The notes beneath the pieces were generated by a model, which saw nothing but the letters and a program-made list of their open reading frames with translations, was not told where the DNA came from and made no database searches. Shown here in pieces: positions 38,426 through 48,487 of a DNA stretch of 64,000 nt (the first letter of the stretch is position 1; each line of letters starts with the position of its first letter). Source of the DNA: Bartonella sp. M0177 (GTDB taxonomy: Bacteria; Pseudomonadota; Alphaproteobacteria; Rhizobiales; Rhizobiaceae); NCBI RefSeq assembly GCF_016102285.1, contig NZ_JACFOY010000001.1, positions 310,001 to 374,000 of the forward strand, read 5' to 3'. A program made the position numbers and the translations under genes.

Positions 38426-40291
38426 ATGACAATACATCATCTCAGTGAAACCGTAATTAACCAGATCGCAGCGGGCGAAGTGATCGAACGTCCGGCAAGT
38501 GTGGTCAAGGAACTCGTCGAAAATGCTATTGATGCCGGTGCAACACGAATAGAAATTGTGACGGCCGGAGGGGGGAAAAGCCTCATTCGCGTGTCCGATA
38601 ACGGGTGCGGTATTGCCGGGGACGAACTTGAACTGGCAATATCGCGCCATTGTACCTCCAAACTTGACAATGATGTTCACGACATCCATTCACTCGGATT
38701 TCGTGGTGAAGCTTTGCCGTCAATCGGGTCGGTTTCAAAGTTGAAACTGGTGTCACGTCGAGCTTCTTCGGAACATGCGGCTGAAATCATTGTCAATGCC
38801 GGACATGTTGATGGGCCGCGTCCCGCAGCCGGTAACACGGGAACAATTGTCGAAGTGCGCGATCTTTTTTACGTCACACCCGCACGTCTCAAATTCATGA
38901 AGACAGATCGTGCCGAAGCCAATGCGATAACCGATATTGTCAAACGGATTGCCATTGCATTTCCGAATGTCCGTTTTTCGCTTTCCGGTACAGATCGCTC
39001 GATGCTCGACTATCCCGCGACCGGTACAGGCGAAGAAGCACAATTACAGCGTATTACCCAGATTATGGGAAAAGATTTTGCCCCCAACGTTATTACTCTT
39101 GACGCGGTAAGAGAGGGTGTGGAGCTCAAAGGCTTTGCCGGCATTCCGTCTTTCAATCGGGGTAACAGCCTTCATCAGTTTGCTTATGTGAACGGCCGGC
39201 CGGTGCGCGATAAATTGATATTGGGCGCCATTCGCGGGGCTTATGCCGATGCAATGGCGCGCGACCGCTATTCGATTTGTGTGCTTTTCATCAATCTTCC
39301 TTCGTCCGATGTTGATGTCAATGTTCATCCGGCAAAGGCGGATGTGCGTTTTCGTGATCAGGGTTTAGTGCGCGGGCTTATTGTTGGTGGCATTCGCGAA
39401 GCTTTAAGCCATGCAGGCATTCACCCTGCAACGACGGGGGCGGACGCCATGCTTAAAAGTTTCCGTCCTGATGGTGTTCCACCTTCATCATCTGTCCCAC
39501 CGCGCCCGACCTATTATAATAATAGAGCTTTTTCTTATAATTCTTTTTCACGAGCGCCTGTGCCACCGGCAGCGCAAATGGTCAACCAACCGCTTTATAA
39601 TGCGCCTTCATCAGGCTTCAATGAAGATTATGGAAATGTGTTGGGCGATCTTGACCAACCAACGACGGATAGCCGTCCGGCGATGGAAATTCCAACTGTC
39701 GAGGAACAGCGTTTTCCCCTTGGTGCTGCACGTGCGCAAATCCATAAAAACTATATTATTGCCCAGACTGAAGACAGCCTCATTATCGTCGATCAACATG
39801 CAGCTCATGAGAGGCTGGTTTACGAGGCTTTGAAAAAGGCACTTTATTCCAAGCCTTTGCCATCCCAAATCTTGCTTATTCCGGAAATTGTGGAATTGCC
39901 GGAAGAAGACGCAACGCGGCTTTTGGCACATGCAGAGACACTACAAAAATTCGGCTTGAAAATCGAACCTTTCGGCCCCGGTGCAGTCGCCGTTCGTGAA
40001 ACACCTTCCATGCTTGGCGAGGTGGATGTCAAAGGTCTTATTGCCGATTTAGCCGATGAAGCCGCCGATTATGATACCACAAACGGGCTTAAAGCCATGC
40101 TTGATTATGTTGCAGCAACCATGGCCTGCCACGGTTCGGTGCGTTCCGGCCGCCTGTTGCGTGCGGAAGAAATGAATGCGCTTTTACGCCAGATGGAAGC
40201 AACCCCGGGTTCGGGAACCTGTAATCATGGACGCCCGACCTATGTCGAGTTGAAGCTTACCGATATTGAAAGATTGTTCGGCCGGCGTTGA
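38426..40291 (+). CDS. mutL: DNA mismatch repair protein MutL
   Basis: 621 aa. The GHKL ATPase domain (residues 1-330) has [17 protein letters not shown] and [10 protein letters not shown] motifs. A Pro/Ser/Asn-rich linker spans about 340-430. The C-terminal dimerisation/endonuclease domain carries [12 protein letters not shown] (near 456), the metal-dependent nicking motif, plus ACHGS and GTCNHGRPT, so this is the endonuclease-type MutL found in organisms without MutH. No strong ribosome site is seen before the ATG. Confidence 0.96.
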   Translation: MTIHHLSETVINQIAAGEVIERPASVVKELVENAIDAGATRIEIVTAGGGKSLIRVSDNGCGIAGDELELAISRHCTSKLDNDVHDIHSLGFRGEALPSIGSVSKLKLVSRRASSEHAAEIIVNAGHVDGPRPAAGNTGTIVEVRDLFYVTPARLKFMKTDRAEANAITDIVKRIAIAFPNVRFSLSGTDRSMLDYPATGTGEEAQLQRITQIMGKDFAPNVITLDAVREGVELKGFAGIPSFNRGNSLHQFAYVNGRPVRDKLILGAIRGAYADAMARDRYSICVLFINLPSSDVDVNVHPAKADVRFRDQGLVRGLIVGGIREALSHAGIHPATTGADAMLKSFRPDGVPPSSSVPPRPTYYNNRAFSYNSFSRAPVPPAAQMVNQPLYNAPSSGFNEDYGNVLGDLDQPTTDSRPAMEIPTVEEQRFPLGAARAQIHKNYIIAQTEDSLIIVDQHAAHERLVYEALKKALYSKPLPSQILLIPEIVELPEEDATRLLAHAETLQKFGLKIEPFGPGAVAVRETPSMLGEVDVKGLIADLADEAADYDTTNGLKAMLDYVAATMACHGSVRSGRLLRAEEMNALLRQMEATPGSGTCNHGRPTYVELKLTDIERLFGRR

Positions 40292-40631
40292 TTGTCTTTA
40301 AGCACAGCTATCTTTCAGCAATCGAGAAGTTTGAAGATTCGATTTTAGACGAAACAAATTTGCACCTCGGGTTAGAGTGAATCTATTCGTTGGAATTGAT
40401 TGGCGGGTTTTCTCACGATAACAAAGTTCATCCGGCTTCCGGTTTGTGCCGATAGGTGCAAAAAGCTTGAATGAGAAAAATCCTGAAGGGAAGCGAAAAT
40501 CGCCTCTATAAGATAATGGATTGAGGAGATAAAACTTAACTCTTTCCAAATGCATGATATGTTTGAATCGAGATCAATAGTTTCGTGAGCGGAGGATTTA
40601 AGGCTTTTATAGTTTCACCCGACGCTTTATA
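40292..40631. other. 340-base spacer with a distant inverted repeat
   Basis: TTTGCACCT (40359-40367) and AGGTGCAAA (40454-40462) are perfect 9-base complements. No gene or terminator recognised. Confidence 0.4.
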
Positions 40632-40910
40632 ATGATTGCCAATGAGCAATCTGAAAGGTTTAGAATAATGATGTTTCCTGGTGGTGAACGCGAGGCGCAA
40701 CTCCATTACCTGAGTGGCGATTATGAGGTTTTAACACACGGAACTTATGTTTTATGTGCAATTACAGGCGAGAAAATTCCGCTGGACGAGCTGAGATATT
40801 GGAGTGCACCACGTCAGGAAGCTTATGCAAGCTGCGAAATTTCCTATCGCCGTGAACTTGAATGTGATCCCCGTTTGCGTAAGCTTTTGGGCACAACACT
40901 TAAAAAATAA
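40632..40910 (+). CDS. DUF2093 family protein
   Basis: 92 aa protein of unknown function with the DUF2093 core (GDYEVLTHGTYVLCAITGEKIPLDELRYWS and RQEAYAS). The single CAITG Cys and the compact fold recall small zinc-ribbon-like proteins, but only one Cys pair candidate (C43, C70) is present. An internal MM at 40668-40673 with AAGG upstream is an alternative start. In other alphaproteobacteria DUF2093 genes lie beside lpxK, as here (convergent). Role unknown. Confidence 0.8.
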   Translation: MIANEQSERFRIMMFPGGEREAQLHYLSGDYEVLTHGTYVLCAITGEKIPLDELRYWSAPRQEAYASCEISYRRELECDPRLRKLLGTTLKK

Positions 40911-40945
40911 GCGTTATTGCTGGTTTAAGCATTAAGTTTAAATAA

Positions 40946-40969
40946 GAGCGCCTGTTCGGGGCGCTTTTT
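40946..40969 (+). terminator. Terminator of the DUF2093 gene
   Basis: AGCGCC/GGCGCT, 7-base loop, T5; lies 6 bases before the convergent lpxK stop and may serve both directions poorly on the minus side. Confidence 0.75.
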
Positions 40970-40975
40970 GTATTT

Positions 40976-41998
40976 TTATTCCTCATAAGAGCGGTTTTTG
41001 AACGCTTCGAGTGTTTCATTTATCCGTTGCTTACAAAAGTCCGGATCATCAAAAGAAACCTCGACATCGAACACAACAAGATTTTCAAGTTTCTGGTCCT
41101 GTCCATCGGTTTTTAAACGGGCAAAATCCTTTGCGGTGGTAGCTAGGGAAAGCTGTTTTGCCTTTGCCGAGCCGATAATGTCATCAAGGTCGAAATCTGT
41201 ATAAAAATGATGGTCGGCATAAATCCGCGTTTGTTCAACTTTGCCTTCCAATTCGCCAATCGAACGGAAAAATTTTTTCGGATTTCCTATGCCTGCAAAG
41301 GCGAGGAACTTTTTCCCCGAAACAGTATCGCTGGCAGAGGGCACAAGACGGGCAAAGTTTAACGGCTTTGCTGCACGGGCTGCCATATGGATAACCTTGT
41401 TACCCTTGTCGCCGTTGCCGATCATCAGTACACCGTCGGTATAGGCAAGTTGGGTTACAAGCGGTGCACGGAGTGGCCCCGCCGGAAATACTGCATTGTT
41501 CCCCAAGCCTCGCAGGCCATCCACCACCATCAAAGCATAGTCGACGAATAGGCGGCGACTTTGAAAACCGTCGTCCATCAGGATGAGATTGCATCCTTGT
41601 TTTTGTAAAAGTTTTGCCGCTTCCAATCTGTCGATTGCTACAGCAACCGGTGCATGTCGGGCAAGAAGCAATGGTTCGTCACCGACTTCGCGAGCTTTGT
41701 CAAATTCGGGGTCGATGAGATGGGGGCTATGTATTTCACCGCCATAGCCACGCGAAACAATGCCCGGATTAAGACCAAGTTTTTTGGCGGCTTCCGCAAG
41801 GCTGATCACAACCGGAGTTTTCCCCGTTCCACCAAGCGTAAAATTGCCGACACACAAAACCGGAAGATCAATCACCGGAATATTTTCCCGTTCCATTCTA
41901 CGGCGGGCAAAAAAACCGTAAATCCACGAAACCGGCAGCAAAAGCCAACGCATCAATTTTTGGTCGTTCCACCAGAAATTGGGTGCTTCACCAACCAT
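40976..41998 (-). CDS. lpxK: Tetraacyldisaccharide 4'-kinase
   Basis: Phosphorylates the 4' position of the lipid A disaccharide at the inner membrane. 340 aa with an N-terminal membrane-associating helix, P-loop GNFTLGGTGKTP near residue 52, SRGYGG near 82, and DDGFQSRRL near 143. Last gene of the envelope cluster; it overlaps the end of waaA by 11 bases. Confidence 0.96.
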   Translation of the reverse strand: MVGEAPNFWWNDQKLMRWLLLPVSWIYGFFARRRMERENIPVIDLPVLCVGNFTLGGTGKTPVVISLAEAAKKLGLNPGIVSRGYGGEIHSPHLIDPEFDKAREVGDEPLLLARHAPVAVAIDRLEAAKLLQKQGCNLILMDDGFQSRRLFVDYALMVVDGLRGLGNNAVFPAGPLRAPLVTQLAYTDGVLMIGNGDKGNKVIHMAARAAKPLNFARLVPSASDTVSGKKFLAFAGIGNPKKFFRSIGELEGKVEQTRIYADHHFYTDFDLDDIIGSAKAKQLSLATTAKDFARLKTDGQDQKLENLVVFDVEVSFDDPDFCKQRINETLEAFKNRSYEE

Positions 41999-43310
41999 GA
42001 TTGGTATCCCGATGGTGAAGTTTTGCCTGCATGATCAACGGGTCAATAAACGGGCGGAGCACTTTTAATGTGCGCTCGAGCGCTCCGCTCATATTGGTGG
42101 CCGTATCATAGGCGGCCTCGATCATTTCATAGCGTAACGGTTCATGGGTCAAAAGTGTGTTGAGCTGGACGGCAAGTTGCGTCGCATTTTCAACGACTCT
42201 TGCAGCATTATTGGCAAAAAATACGTCGAACGTATCTTTGAAATTTTCCACATGCGGGCCTGTCAATATGGCGGATCCCAAAAGTGCGGGTTCAAGCGGA
42301 TTGTGCCCGCCGGTTTCCGTTAACGACTTGCCGATAAAGGATACTTTTGCAAGTTGCAAAAACACGCCCATCTCGCCGATTGTGTCCACGAGAACGATAT
42401 CTGTGTCATCTGTGGGCATTTGTTTTTCACTATGCCGGACAACATTGAGGGACTTTTTAGCAAGTTCTTCCATAATCTCGTCAGCCCGTTCAGGATGACG
42501 GGGCACAATGATGGTCAAAAGATTGGGCAACCGTGTTTTTAAAGCAAGATGAACTTCGGCAGCAATATTCTCTTCGCCTTCATGGGTGGAAATGGCCGCC
42601 CAAACCAGCCGGTTATGCAGACTTTCCCGATATTGCATTAACAGATGTTTGTCGGCTGCCGGTGCAATGTCGGCTTTCAGATTTCCCGAAACAGCAACTG
42701 TTTTGACACCGAGCGCATGATATTGTTCGGCATCACTTTCGCTTTGTCCGATGGCTGCATCTATCTGTCTGAAAATATGCGAAGCGAGAGCCGACCGCTT
42801 TTGCCAGGAATGGAATGAACGGCCGGACATATGTGCATTGACCATGACTTGCGGAATATGGCGGCGCGCAAGTCCGCTAATGCGCAATGGCCAGATTTCG
42901 GATTCACAAACGAGTGCGAGATCAGGTTTCCAGTGATCAAGAAATCTTCTTATCGCGGGTTTGATGTCGAGCGGCGCGAATTGATGGATAACCCGACTGC
43001 CAAACCGGTTTTCAATGAGACTTGCAGATGTAACTGTGCCGGTTGTCAAAAGCACGTTGATATGAAGCTGCAAAATGCGCTCAATGAGGGGAACGAGTGC
43101 CAATGTTTCACCGACACTTGCTGCATGAAGCCAGATCAGCGGCCCTTCGGGACGCTTTTTATCGGTGCGCCCCATACGCTCGCGTTTGCGGTGCGGGTCT
43201 TCCTTGCCGCGTGCTGCCCTTAAAGATAGATAGAAGGGAACAAAAGGTCGGATCAAGCCACCCGCAACGCGATAAAGATATAATGCTGTTCGCGCCTTGA
43301 ATTCTTTCAT
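41988..43310 (-). CDS. waaA: 3-deoxy-D-manno-octulosonic acid transferase
   Basis: Adds Kdo from CMP-Kdo to lipid IVA; KdsB in this window makes the donor. 440 aa GT-B glycosyltransferase with an N-terminal membrane anchor, the conserved HAASVGETLALVPL near residue 60 containing the catalytic Glu, and the C-terminal GGHNPLEPALLG donor-binding motif. Number of Kdo residues added cannot be read from sequence. Confidence 0.95.
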   Translation of the reverse strand: MKEFKARTALYLYRVAGGLIRPFVPFYLSLRAARGKEDPHRKRERMGRTDKKRPEGPLIWLHAASVGETLALVPLIERILQLHINVLLTTGTVTSASLIENRFGSRVIHQFAPLDIKPAIRRFLDHWKPDLALVCESEIWPLRISGLARRHIPQVMVNAHMSGRSFHSWQKRSALASHIFRQIDAAIGQSESDAEQYHALGVKTVAVSGNLKADIAPAADKHLLMQYRESLHNRLVWAAISTHEGEENIAAEVHLALKTRLPNLLTIIVPRHPERADEIMEELAKKSLNVVRHSEKQMPTDDTDIVLVDTIGEMGVFLQLAKVSFIGKSLTETGGHNPLEPALLGSAILTGPHVENFKDTFDVFFANNAARVVENATQLAVQLNTLLTHEPLRYEMIEAAYDTATNMSGALERTLKVLRPFIDPLIMQAKLHHRDTNHGW

Positions 43311-43321
43311 GATGTCCCCCG

Positions 43322-44077
43322 TTATTTCCCTTCCTTAAGACGTTTTTCTGCCTCGTCCGTCAGACGGTTCATAATATCGGAAAGTTCGATGCGTTTTTGC
43401 TCCATGAGGTCATCATCGGCATCTTCAGGAACATAGAATGCATCTCCCATGAGAAATATGGAATGTCCGAAAGGGAGCGGAATTACGGTTTTGTCCCATG
43501 TTTTTTCCAAAATTTTTACATGAGAAAAGGAATAAATATAAGGGACAATGGGACGGCCGGATATTTTGGCAAGCAATATGATACCTTTACCGGCTTCGCG
43601 CGCTGTTCCATGAGCAATATCAGCAATCATTGCCGCCGTTTTTCCCTCTTGCAAGGCGCGTTTTAACGTGAGAAGCGCCCTCGCACCACCTTTATCGGTA
43701 TTCTGGTGCTTGGATCTCCCGCCCGAACCGCGCACGGTTTCAAGCCCGAGTTTTTCACCGACCCGTGCATTGATCTCGGCATCAGCAGAGCGCGAAAACA
43801 TGGCAATGATATGTTCTTTTTTCGGGCGCAAAAACGGCCCCATAATATGACGCCCGTGCCAGAATGTAATAATGAACGGGTTATAGGCATCATGGGCCTT
43901 TTGCGGGTCATCCGAACCTTTAAGCCTTGGATTGGTCCAATAAACCAGACGCAAATAATTGGCCATAAGCGACACAACAATCGCTTTGGTTACACGGGCA
44001 TTCATCAGTGGATAGCGGATTTTACGCCACAAGCGGTTCAATAAATCCGATTTTTTTTGTTTATTCTTTTCAGTCAT
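43322..44077 (-). CDS. DUF374-type lysophospholipid/lipid acyltransferase family protein
   Basis: 251 aa with an N-terminal hydrophobic segment and an acyltransferase-like core: FWHGRHIMGPFL near 73 (the His probably catalytic), RGSGGRSKHQNTDKGG near 115 and IVPYIYSF. Similar genes sit directly upstream of waaA and lpxK in Brucella-type genomes, suggesting a lipid A or Kdo-region acylation role. Substrate is inferred from context only. It ends 11 bases before waaA; a 225-base empty spacer separates it from the DUF4170 gene. Confidence 0.8.
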   Translation of the reverse strand: MTEKNKQKKSDLLNRLWRKIRYPLMNARVTKAIVVSLMANYLRLVYWTNPRLKGSDDPQKAHDAYNPFIITFWHGRHIMGPFLRPKKEHIIAMFSRSADAEINARVGEKLGLETVRGSGGRSKHQNTDKGGARALLTLKRALQEGKTAAMIADIAHGTAREAGKGIILLAKISGRPIVPYIYSFSHVKILEKTWDKTVIPLPFGHSIFLMGDAFYVPEDADDDLMEQKRIELSDIMNRLTDEAEKRLKEGK

Positions 44078-44302
44078 TCAACTGTCGAACCAATCACTTT
44101 TCACGAGGCTGGCCGCAATCCTCTTATTGAAAATAATATAAGCCCGCGAAGGCATTTGAAAAGCCAGTCCGAGACCACGAAATGTCATTGTCATAATCTC
44201 CAGCCAAGATCAAGACATGGCAATCAAATGCTTTGCGAAGAATGCGAAAATGCTTCAAAAAGTGTTAAAACTATATTGGTTCGTTTCAAAATAGGCAAAT
44301 AT

Positions 44303-44548
44303 CTATTTGCTACCAGAATGTTCCGGATCGAGCAGGCGATGAAGGTGCACAATATAATAACGTTGCAAGGCATTATCGACACTTGACTGGGCTTTCGCCC
44401 GCCAGGCAGCTTCAGCAGATTTGTAATCGGGGAAGATTCCAACGATATCAAGATTATCGAGATCACGAAATTCATTGCTATCGAGATTCTTCAATTCTCC
44501 ACCAAAGACCAGATGCAACAATTGTTTTGGTTCACCTGTCGCGCTCAT
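44303..44548 (-). CDS. DUF4170 family small protein
   Basis: 81 aa, matching DUF4170 in its core (HLVFGGELKNL, DLDNLDIVGIFPDYKSAEAAWRAKAQ and YYIVHLHRLLDP). Function unknown. It has a full GGAGG ribosome site and is conserved between cysQ and the acyltransferase gene in this envelope cluster, so a link to lipid A assembly is plausible but unproven. Confidence 0.82.
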   Translation of the reverse strand: MSATGEPKQLLHLVFGGELKNLDSNEFRDLDNLDIVGIFPDYKSAEAAWRAKAQSSVDNALQRYYIVHLHRLLDPEHSGSK

Positions 44549-44593
44549 ATAGACCTCCTATTATTCTCTACCCATTCTCGAGTCGTTAAACGA

Positions 44594-45394
44594 TTATCCC
44601 AATCGAATTTTACGGACAATATCTATCACGTTATTAAGCTTGCTGTTCGTGCCTGCAATCAAAAAATCGTGTTCAAAAGGCGCTTTTCCATAAAGCGGCT
44701 CTTTGTCGTCCATATTCTTTATCGCACCGCCACATTCCTGCAAAATAAGATCGGCAGCGGCAATATCCCAATCATGGCTGTCAGGTTTGACAAGAACGAT
44801 ATCGATCTTTCCTTCAGCAGCAAGTGCAATACGATAGGCAAGCGAAGGCAGGTAATGGGCAAAACTGACCTGTGATTTGAAGGTTTCCGGAAGCTTGGCT
44901 TCAAGTTTTCCTGTTGCAGAAACAACTAGTTTTCCCTCATGACTTTCCAGAAGCGGAAGCTTATTGCCATTAAGGCTTGCTCCTTTACCCCTTTCAGCTT
45001 TATAGACCGAACGGGTTGCAGGACAATCGAGAACGCCAACTTGCGAAATTCCGTCTTCTATGATTGCGACAGATACACACCAATGTTTCGAACCGGAAAG
45101 AAAACCACGTGTTCCGTCAATCGGATCAACCACAAAATATCGTTTATAGTCGCTATGCGGGCGTTCATCTCTGGTTTCTTCCGATATCCAGCCGTAATCG
45201 GGGCGAGCCTTCAATAAGAGTTCTTTGAGAACTTTATCGGCAGCAAAATCGCCTTCACTCACCGGTGAATTTCCCGGTTTGATCCAGACTTTCGGGTCAT
45301 TCCCGAAATAGCTTAAAGCCGTCTTTCCCGCTTGATGGGCAGCATGGACGATAAGCTCCAGATCTTCCGAATTGGTTTTGTTATTTGCCTGCAA
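44594..45394 (-). CDS. cysQ: 3'(2'),5'-bisphosphate nucleotidase / inositol monophosphatase family
   Basis: Mg2+/Li+-sensitive phosphatase removing the 3' phosphate of PAP, 266 aa. Motifs: GWISEETRDE, DPIDGTRGFLSG near 90 and WDIAAADLILQECGG near 212. The start is a TTG with GGAA 8 bases upstream, overlapping the pmbA-type gene by 14 bases; no earlier or nearby ATG fits the family N-terminus. An inositol-monophosphatase activity cannot be excluded. Confidence 0.86.
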   Translation of the reverse strand: MQANNKTNSEDLELIVHAAHQAGKTALSYFGNDPKVWIKPGNSPVSEGDFAADKVLKELLLKARPDYGWISEETRDERPHSDYKRYFVVDPIDGTRGFLSGSKHWCVSVAIIEDGISQVGVLDCPATRSVYKAERGKGASLNGNKLPLLESHEGKLVVSATGKLEAKLPETFKSQVSFAHYLPSLAYRIALAAEGKIDIVLVKPDSHDWDIAAADLILQECGGAIKNMDDKEPLYGKAPFEHDFLIAGTNSKLNNVIDIVRKIRLG

Positions 45395-46712
45395 GGGTCA
45401 TTCCTTCAATCAACAAAGTCGGGGCAGCCGTCCCATAACGGCGGTCAATATCACTTGCCGGTGTAAGATGGGCCAACATATCAATCAGATTGGAGCCCAG
45501 CGTTACTTCACTTACCGGATAAGCAAGCTCGCCATTCTCGATCCAGAAACCTGAAGCACCACGGCTATATTGACCTGTCACAAGATCGACACCATGGCCA
45601 ACCAATTCGGTGACGTAAAATCCGGTTTTGATTTCTTGCATGATTTCTTCCGGCGTTTTATCGCCCGGTTCAATCGCAAAATTGGTACTTGCCGGTTGTA
45701 CCGATGAAGCAGAGCGCACACCGTGACCATTGGTTTCAAGATGAAGTTCGCGGGCAACCGATGAAGATAAAAACCAGTGCTTGAGAACGCCATTTTCAAT
45801 GACATTGAGTGGCGTCCCCTCGACCCCCTCGCCATCAAAAGGACGGGAAGCATTGCCGCGTTTTTTCAACGGTTGATCAGTGACCGTAATTGTCGGCTTC
45901 ATAATTTGTTCGCCCATGCGGTTTTGCAACAGGCTGGTTTTGCGTGCAACGGCGGCACCATTTACCATTGAGGCAATGTGGCTTGCAATACCACGTGCCA
46001 TGCGCGGCTCGAAAATAACATTGACAGTTCCGGTTTTTGGCTTTCGCGCATTTAACCGCCGAACCGCACGTTCACCGGCATTTTTCCCTATTTTAGTTGT
46101 CTTATCGAGAGCATCATGGTGAAGAGCTGTTGTATAATCATAGTCACGCTCCATTGCCGTGCCTTCACCGGCAAGTGCGCTACATGAATAGGAAAAGCGA
46201 CTTGACTGATAGCTGCCACAAAAACCGTCACTGGTGACAAGAACCAGTCCGCCGCTGCCATAAGCAGAGGTTGCACCACCCGAATTGGTAACACCTTTTA
46301 CCGACAATGCCGCGTTTTCAATCTCCAAGGCCTCTTCTGTCAGGCGTTTGCTGTCAGGTATAAAAGGATCATAAAGATCAAGATCTTTCGGATTTTTAAC
46401 AAGAAGAGAGCGATCAGCCAAACCTTCAAAAGGGTTCTCGGGCGAAACTTTGGCCATGGCGACGGCGCGTTCGGCAAGACTTGCCGGATCAGCCGAAAGA
46501 TTGGCCGAAATGCTTGCTACCCTTTTGCCGACAAAGACCCGTAACGAGAAATCATCATTTTCCGATGCTTCGGTTGATTCCACTTTACCAAGCCGTACCG
46601 ATACGCTTACCGAGCGTGAGCCGATGATGACTGCATCAGCACTATCGGCGCCGGCTTTGCGTGCTGCCTCGACCAATGCCGAAGCTTTATCAATTTGGCT
46701 ATTATGAACCAT
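45381..46712 (-). CDS. TldD/PmbA family metalloprotease (PmbA-like subunit)
   Basis: 443 aa. TldD/E (PmbA) heterodimers degrade or mature small peptides in the cytoplasm. The N-terminal domain and the C-terminal beta-barrel domain ending VSEVTLGSNLIDMLAHL are recognisable. The HExxxH metal site belongs to the TldD partner and is absent here, as expected for the PmbA-type subunit. It heads the envelope cluster, with GAGAGGA upstream of the ATG. Its role next to lipid A genes is unclear. Confidence 0.88.
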   Translation of the reverse strand: MVHNSQIDKASALVEAARKAGADSADAVIIGSRSVSVSVRLGKVESTEASENDDFSLRVFVGKRVASISANLSADPASLAERAVAMAKVSPENPFEGLADRSLLVKNPKDLDLYDPFIPDSKRLTEEALEIENAALSVKGVTNSGGATSAYGSGGLVLVTSDGFCGSYQSSRFSYSCSALAGEGTAMERDYDYTTALHHDALDKTTKIGKNAGERAVRRLNARKPKTGTVNVIFEPRMARGIASHIASMVNGAAVARKTSLLQNRMGEQIMKPTITVTDQPLKKRGNASRPFDGEGVEGTPLNVIENGVLKHWFLSSSVARELHLETNGHGVRSASSVQPASTNFAIEPGDKTPEEIMQEIKTGFYVTELVGHGVDLVTGQYSRGASGFWIENGELAYPVSEVTLGSNLIDMLAHLTPASDIDRRYGTAAPTLLIEGMTLAGK

Positions 46713-47029
46713 AGAAGATTCCTCTCGATCATTTTGTATGAGATTTTATAAAAACTTAAGCTATAAAACTCAATTCTTTTCATTGAATATAGGTAAAATC
46801 TCGGAGATCAGGCACTGAAATAAAGCCCCTCACAATTTTTTAAACTTTATGCAGAATGAACAGCAGTTTTCAGAAATATAACGGCGACTATGTTCAAAAT
46901 TATAAACCGGAGATCAATTGATTTCAGTAAAATTAGTCCGGCACTCTTCGCAAAATTTATATAATCTTATGTTTTAACGCGAACATTTGCGTTTGATGCA
47001 AAAAAATAAAGCCGTATGAATGCATTTTA
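46713..47029. other. AT-rich spacer, promoter region of the envelope cluster
   Basis: No gene recognised between the pmbA-type gene start and the M16 operon terminator. No unambiguous promoter could be chosen. Confidence 0.4.
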
Positions 47030-47063
47030 TTAAAATGCCGACCCTTTTAGTCGAGTCGGCATT
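47030..47063 (-). terminator. Terminator of the rluB-rsmD-M16 operon
   Basis: AATGCCGAC/GTCGGCATT, 9 bp, 12-base loop, then a short TTTTA tract on the minus strand, 84 bases after the last M16 stop. Confidence 0.55.
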
Positions 47064-47146
47064 ATAGAAGGGGCGATAGAGCGGCTCGTCAACAAACAGA
47101 CAAAACCGGACGCTTTTCGATTTTTAGAGAATCAAAACCCGCTTGT

Positions 47147-48487
47147 TCAACCTTTTGACGGTCCAATGACCAATAAAGCCGGTTCCGGACGAAGCAGCTT
47201 CTCTGCGATCGCTTTGACCTGATCACGGGTTACAGCCTCGATAAGTGCGCGTCTTTGATCAATATAATCAATGGGTAATTTTTCATCCTGCAAGCCGACG
47301 AGTGTTGCAGCAATTTCCGAGGATGATCCCATATTTTGGACAGCATAAGAACCGATCACGTAACTTTTTGCATCTTCGAGTTCTTGTTCGCTCACACCTT
47401 CATCGGCCATTCTTTTGACTTCATTACGAATGGTTGCAAGGGTTTTTTGAGCTTCGCTCGAACGGGTGCCGGTAGAAATAGCCAAAGTTGCCGAATGGTC
47501 ATAAAGCATCAAAGACGAGCCGACAGTATAAGCAAGGCCACGTTTTTCACGTACTTCCGAGAACAGGCGCGAGGTAAGGCCGGGCCCACCCAGAACATAA
47601 TTCATCAAATAGGCAGCAAAAAAGTCCGGATCATTACGTTTGATACCGGGGTAAACAAGCATCAAGGATGTTTGTGGCAAATCATAATTGACATTTGCCA
47701 TGCCACCCAGATTGAGTTTTGCTTCTTCTACTTTTTGAAGCACGGCTTTCTCTGGCAAATCGCCAAATATTTGATCAATGATTGTCGCGGCATCATCCGG
47801 TGAAACAGGGCCCACAATACCGATATGGATATTGTCTCGGGCAAACATGTTGTGATGTGCCTTGACGAGATCATCGTGATTTATACTCATCAGCGTTTCG
47901 GGTGTTCCTTCCCCGCGACGGGCATAAGGATGCTTGCCGTAGATCAAGGTTAAAAGGCGATTTTGGGCGATGGTTTTCGGGTCTTTTTCAGATGCTTTGA
48001 GTTCAGCCACCAATTGTTCACGAATACGATCAATAGCATCATCATCGAAGCGGGGCTTCTGAACAGCAAGTGCAAGCAGGTTGAAAGCCTCTTTGCGATT
48101 ATCGGCGAGCACTTTCATGCTGCCGCGCATCCGGTCACGATTGACCGAAAATGCCATTTCTGCACCGAGATCATCAAGCCGCCCTTGAAAGGATTGGGAG
48201 TCAAAATCACCGGCACCTTCATCAAAAAGTCCGGTCATCAAATTTGCCAAACCTTCTTTGCCTTCCGGATCCTGTGTTGTTCCGCCACCAATAGAAAACT
48301 GGATCGAGACAACCGGCACGGTTCTGTCTTCAACGAGCCAGCCGTGGATTCCTTTTTTTGATGTCACATTTTCTATATTCAAGGCACTTGCAGTTGTTAT
48401 CCCCAAACCGAGACCCAAAAAAAGCGAGAATGCGAGGATTGAAGCACAATGAAAAATATTCGATTTCTTGTTCATAGCAATCCTCAT
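47147..48487 (-). CDS. M16-family peptidase-like protein, probably non-catalytic subunit
   Basis: 446 aa with signal peptide (to about ALN near 36) and two M16 domains. The zinc-binding HxxEH is not kept: the equivalent stretch reads GLANLMTGLFDEGAG. The C-terminal RLFSEVREKRGLAYTVGS motif of the family, which completes the substrate cavity, is present. It is translated with a 4-base overlap (ATGA) from the catalytic M16 gene, so the two probably form a heterodimeric periplasmic processing peptidase. Substrate unknown. Confidence 0.88.
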   Translation of the reverse strand: MRIAMNKKSNIFHCASILAFSLFLGLGLGITTASALNIENVTSKKGIHGWLVEDRTVPVVSIQFSIGGGTTQDPEGKEGLANLMTGLFDEGAGDFDSQSFQGRLDDLGAEMAFSVNRDRMRGSMKVLADNRKEAFNLLALAVQKPRFDDDAIDRIREQLVAELKASEKDPKTIAQNRLLTLIYGKHPYARRGEGTPETLMSINHDDLVKAHHNMFARDNIHIGIVGPVSPDDAATIIDQIFGDLPEKAVLQKVEEAKLNLGGMANVNYDLPQTSLMLVYPGIKRNDPDFFAAYLMNYVLGGPGLTSRLFSEVREKRGLAYTVGSSLMLYDHSATLAISTGTRSSEAQKTLATIRNEVKRMADEGVSEQELEDAKSYVIGSYAVQNMGSSSEIAATLVGLQDEKLPIDYIDQRRALIEAVTRDQVKAIAEKLLRPEPALLVIGPSKG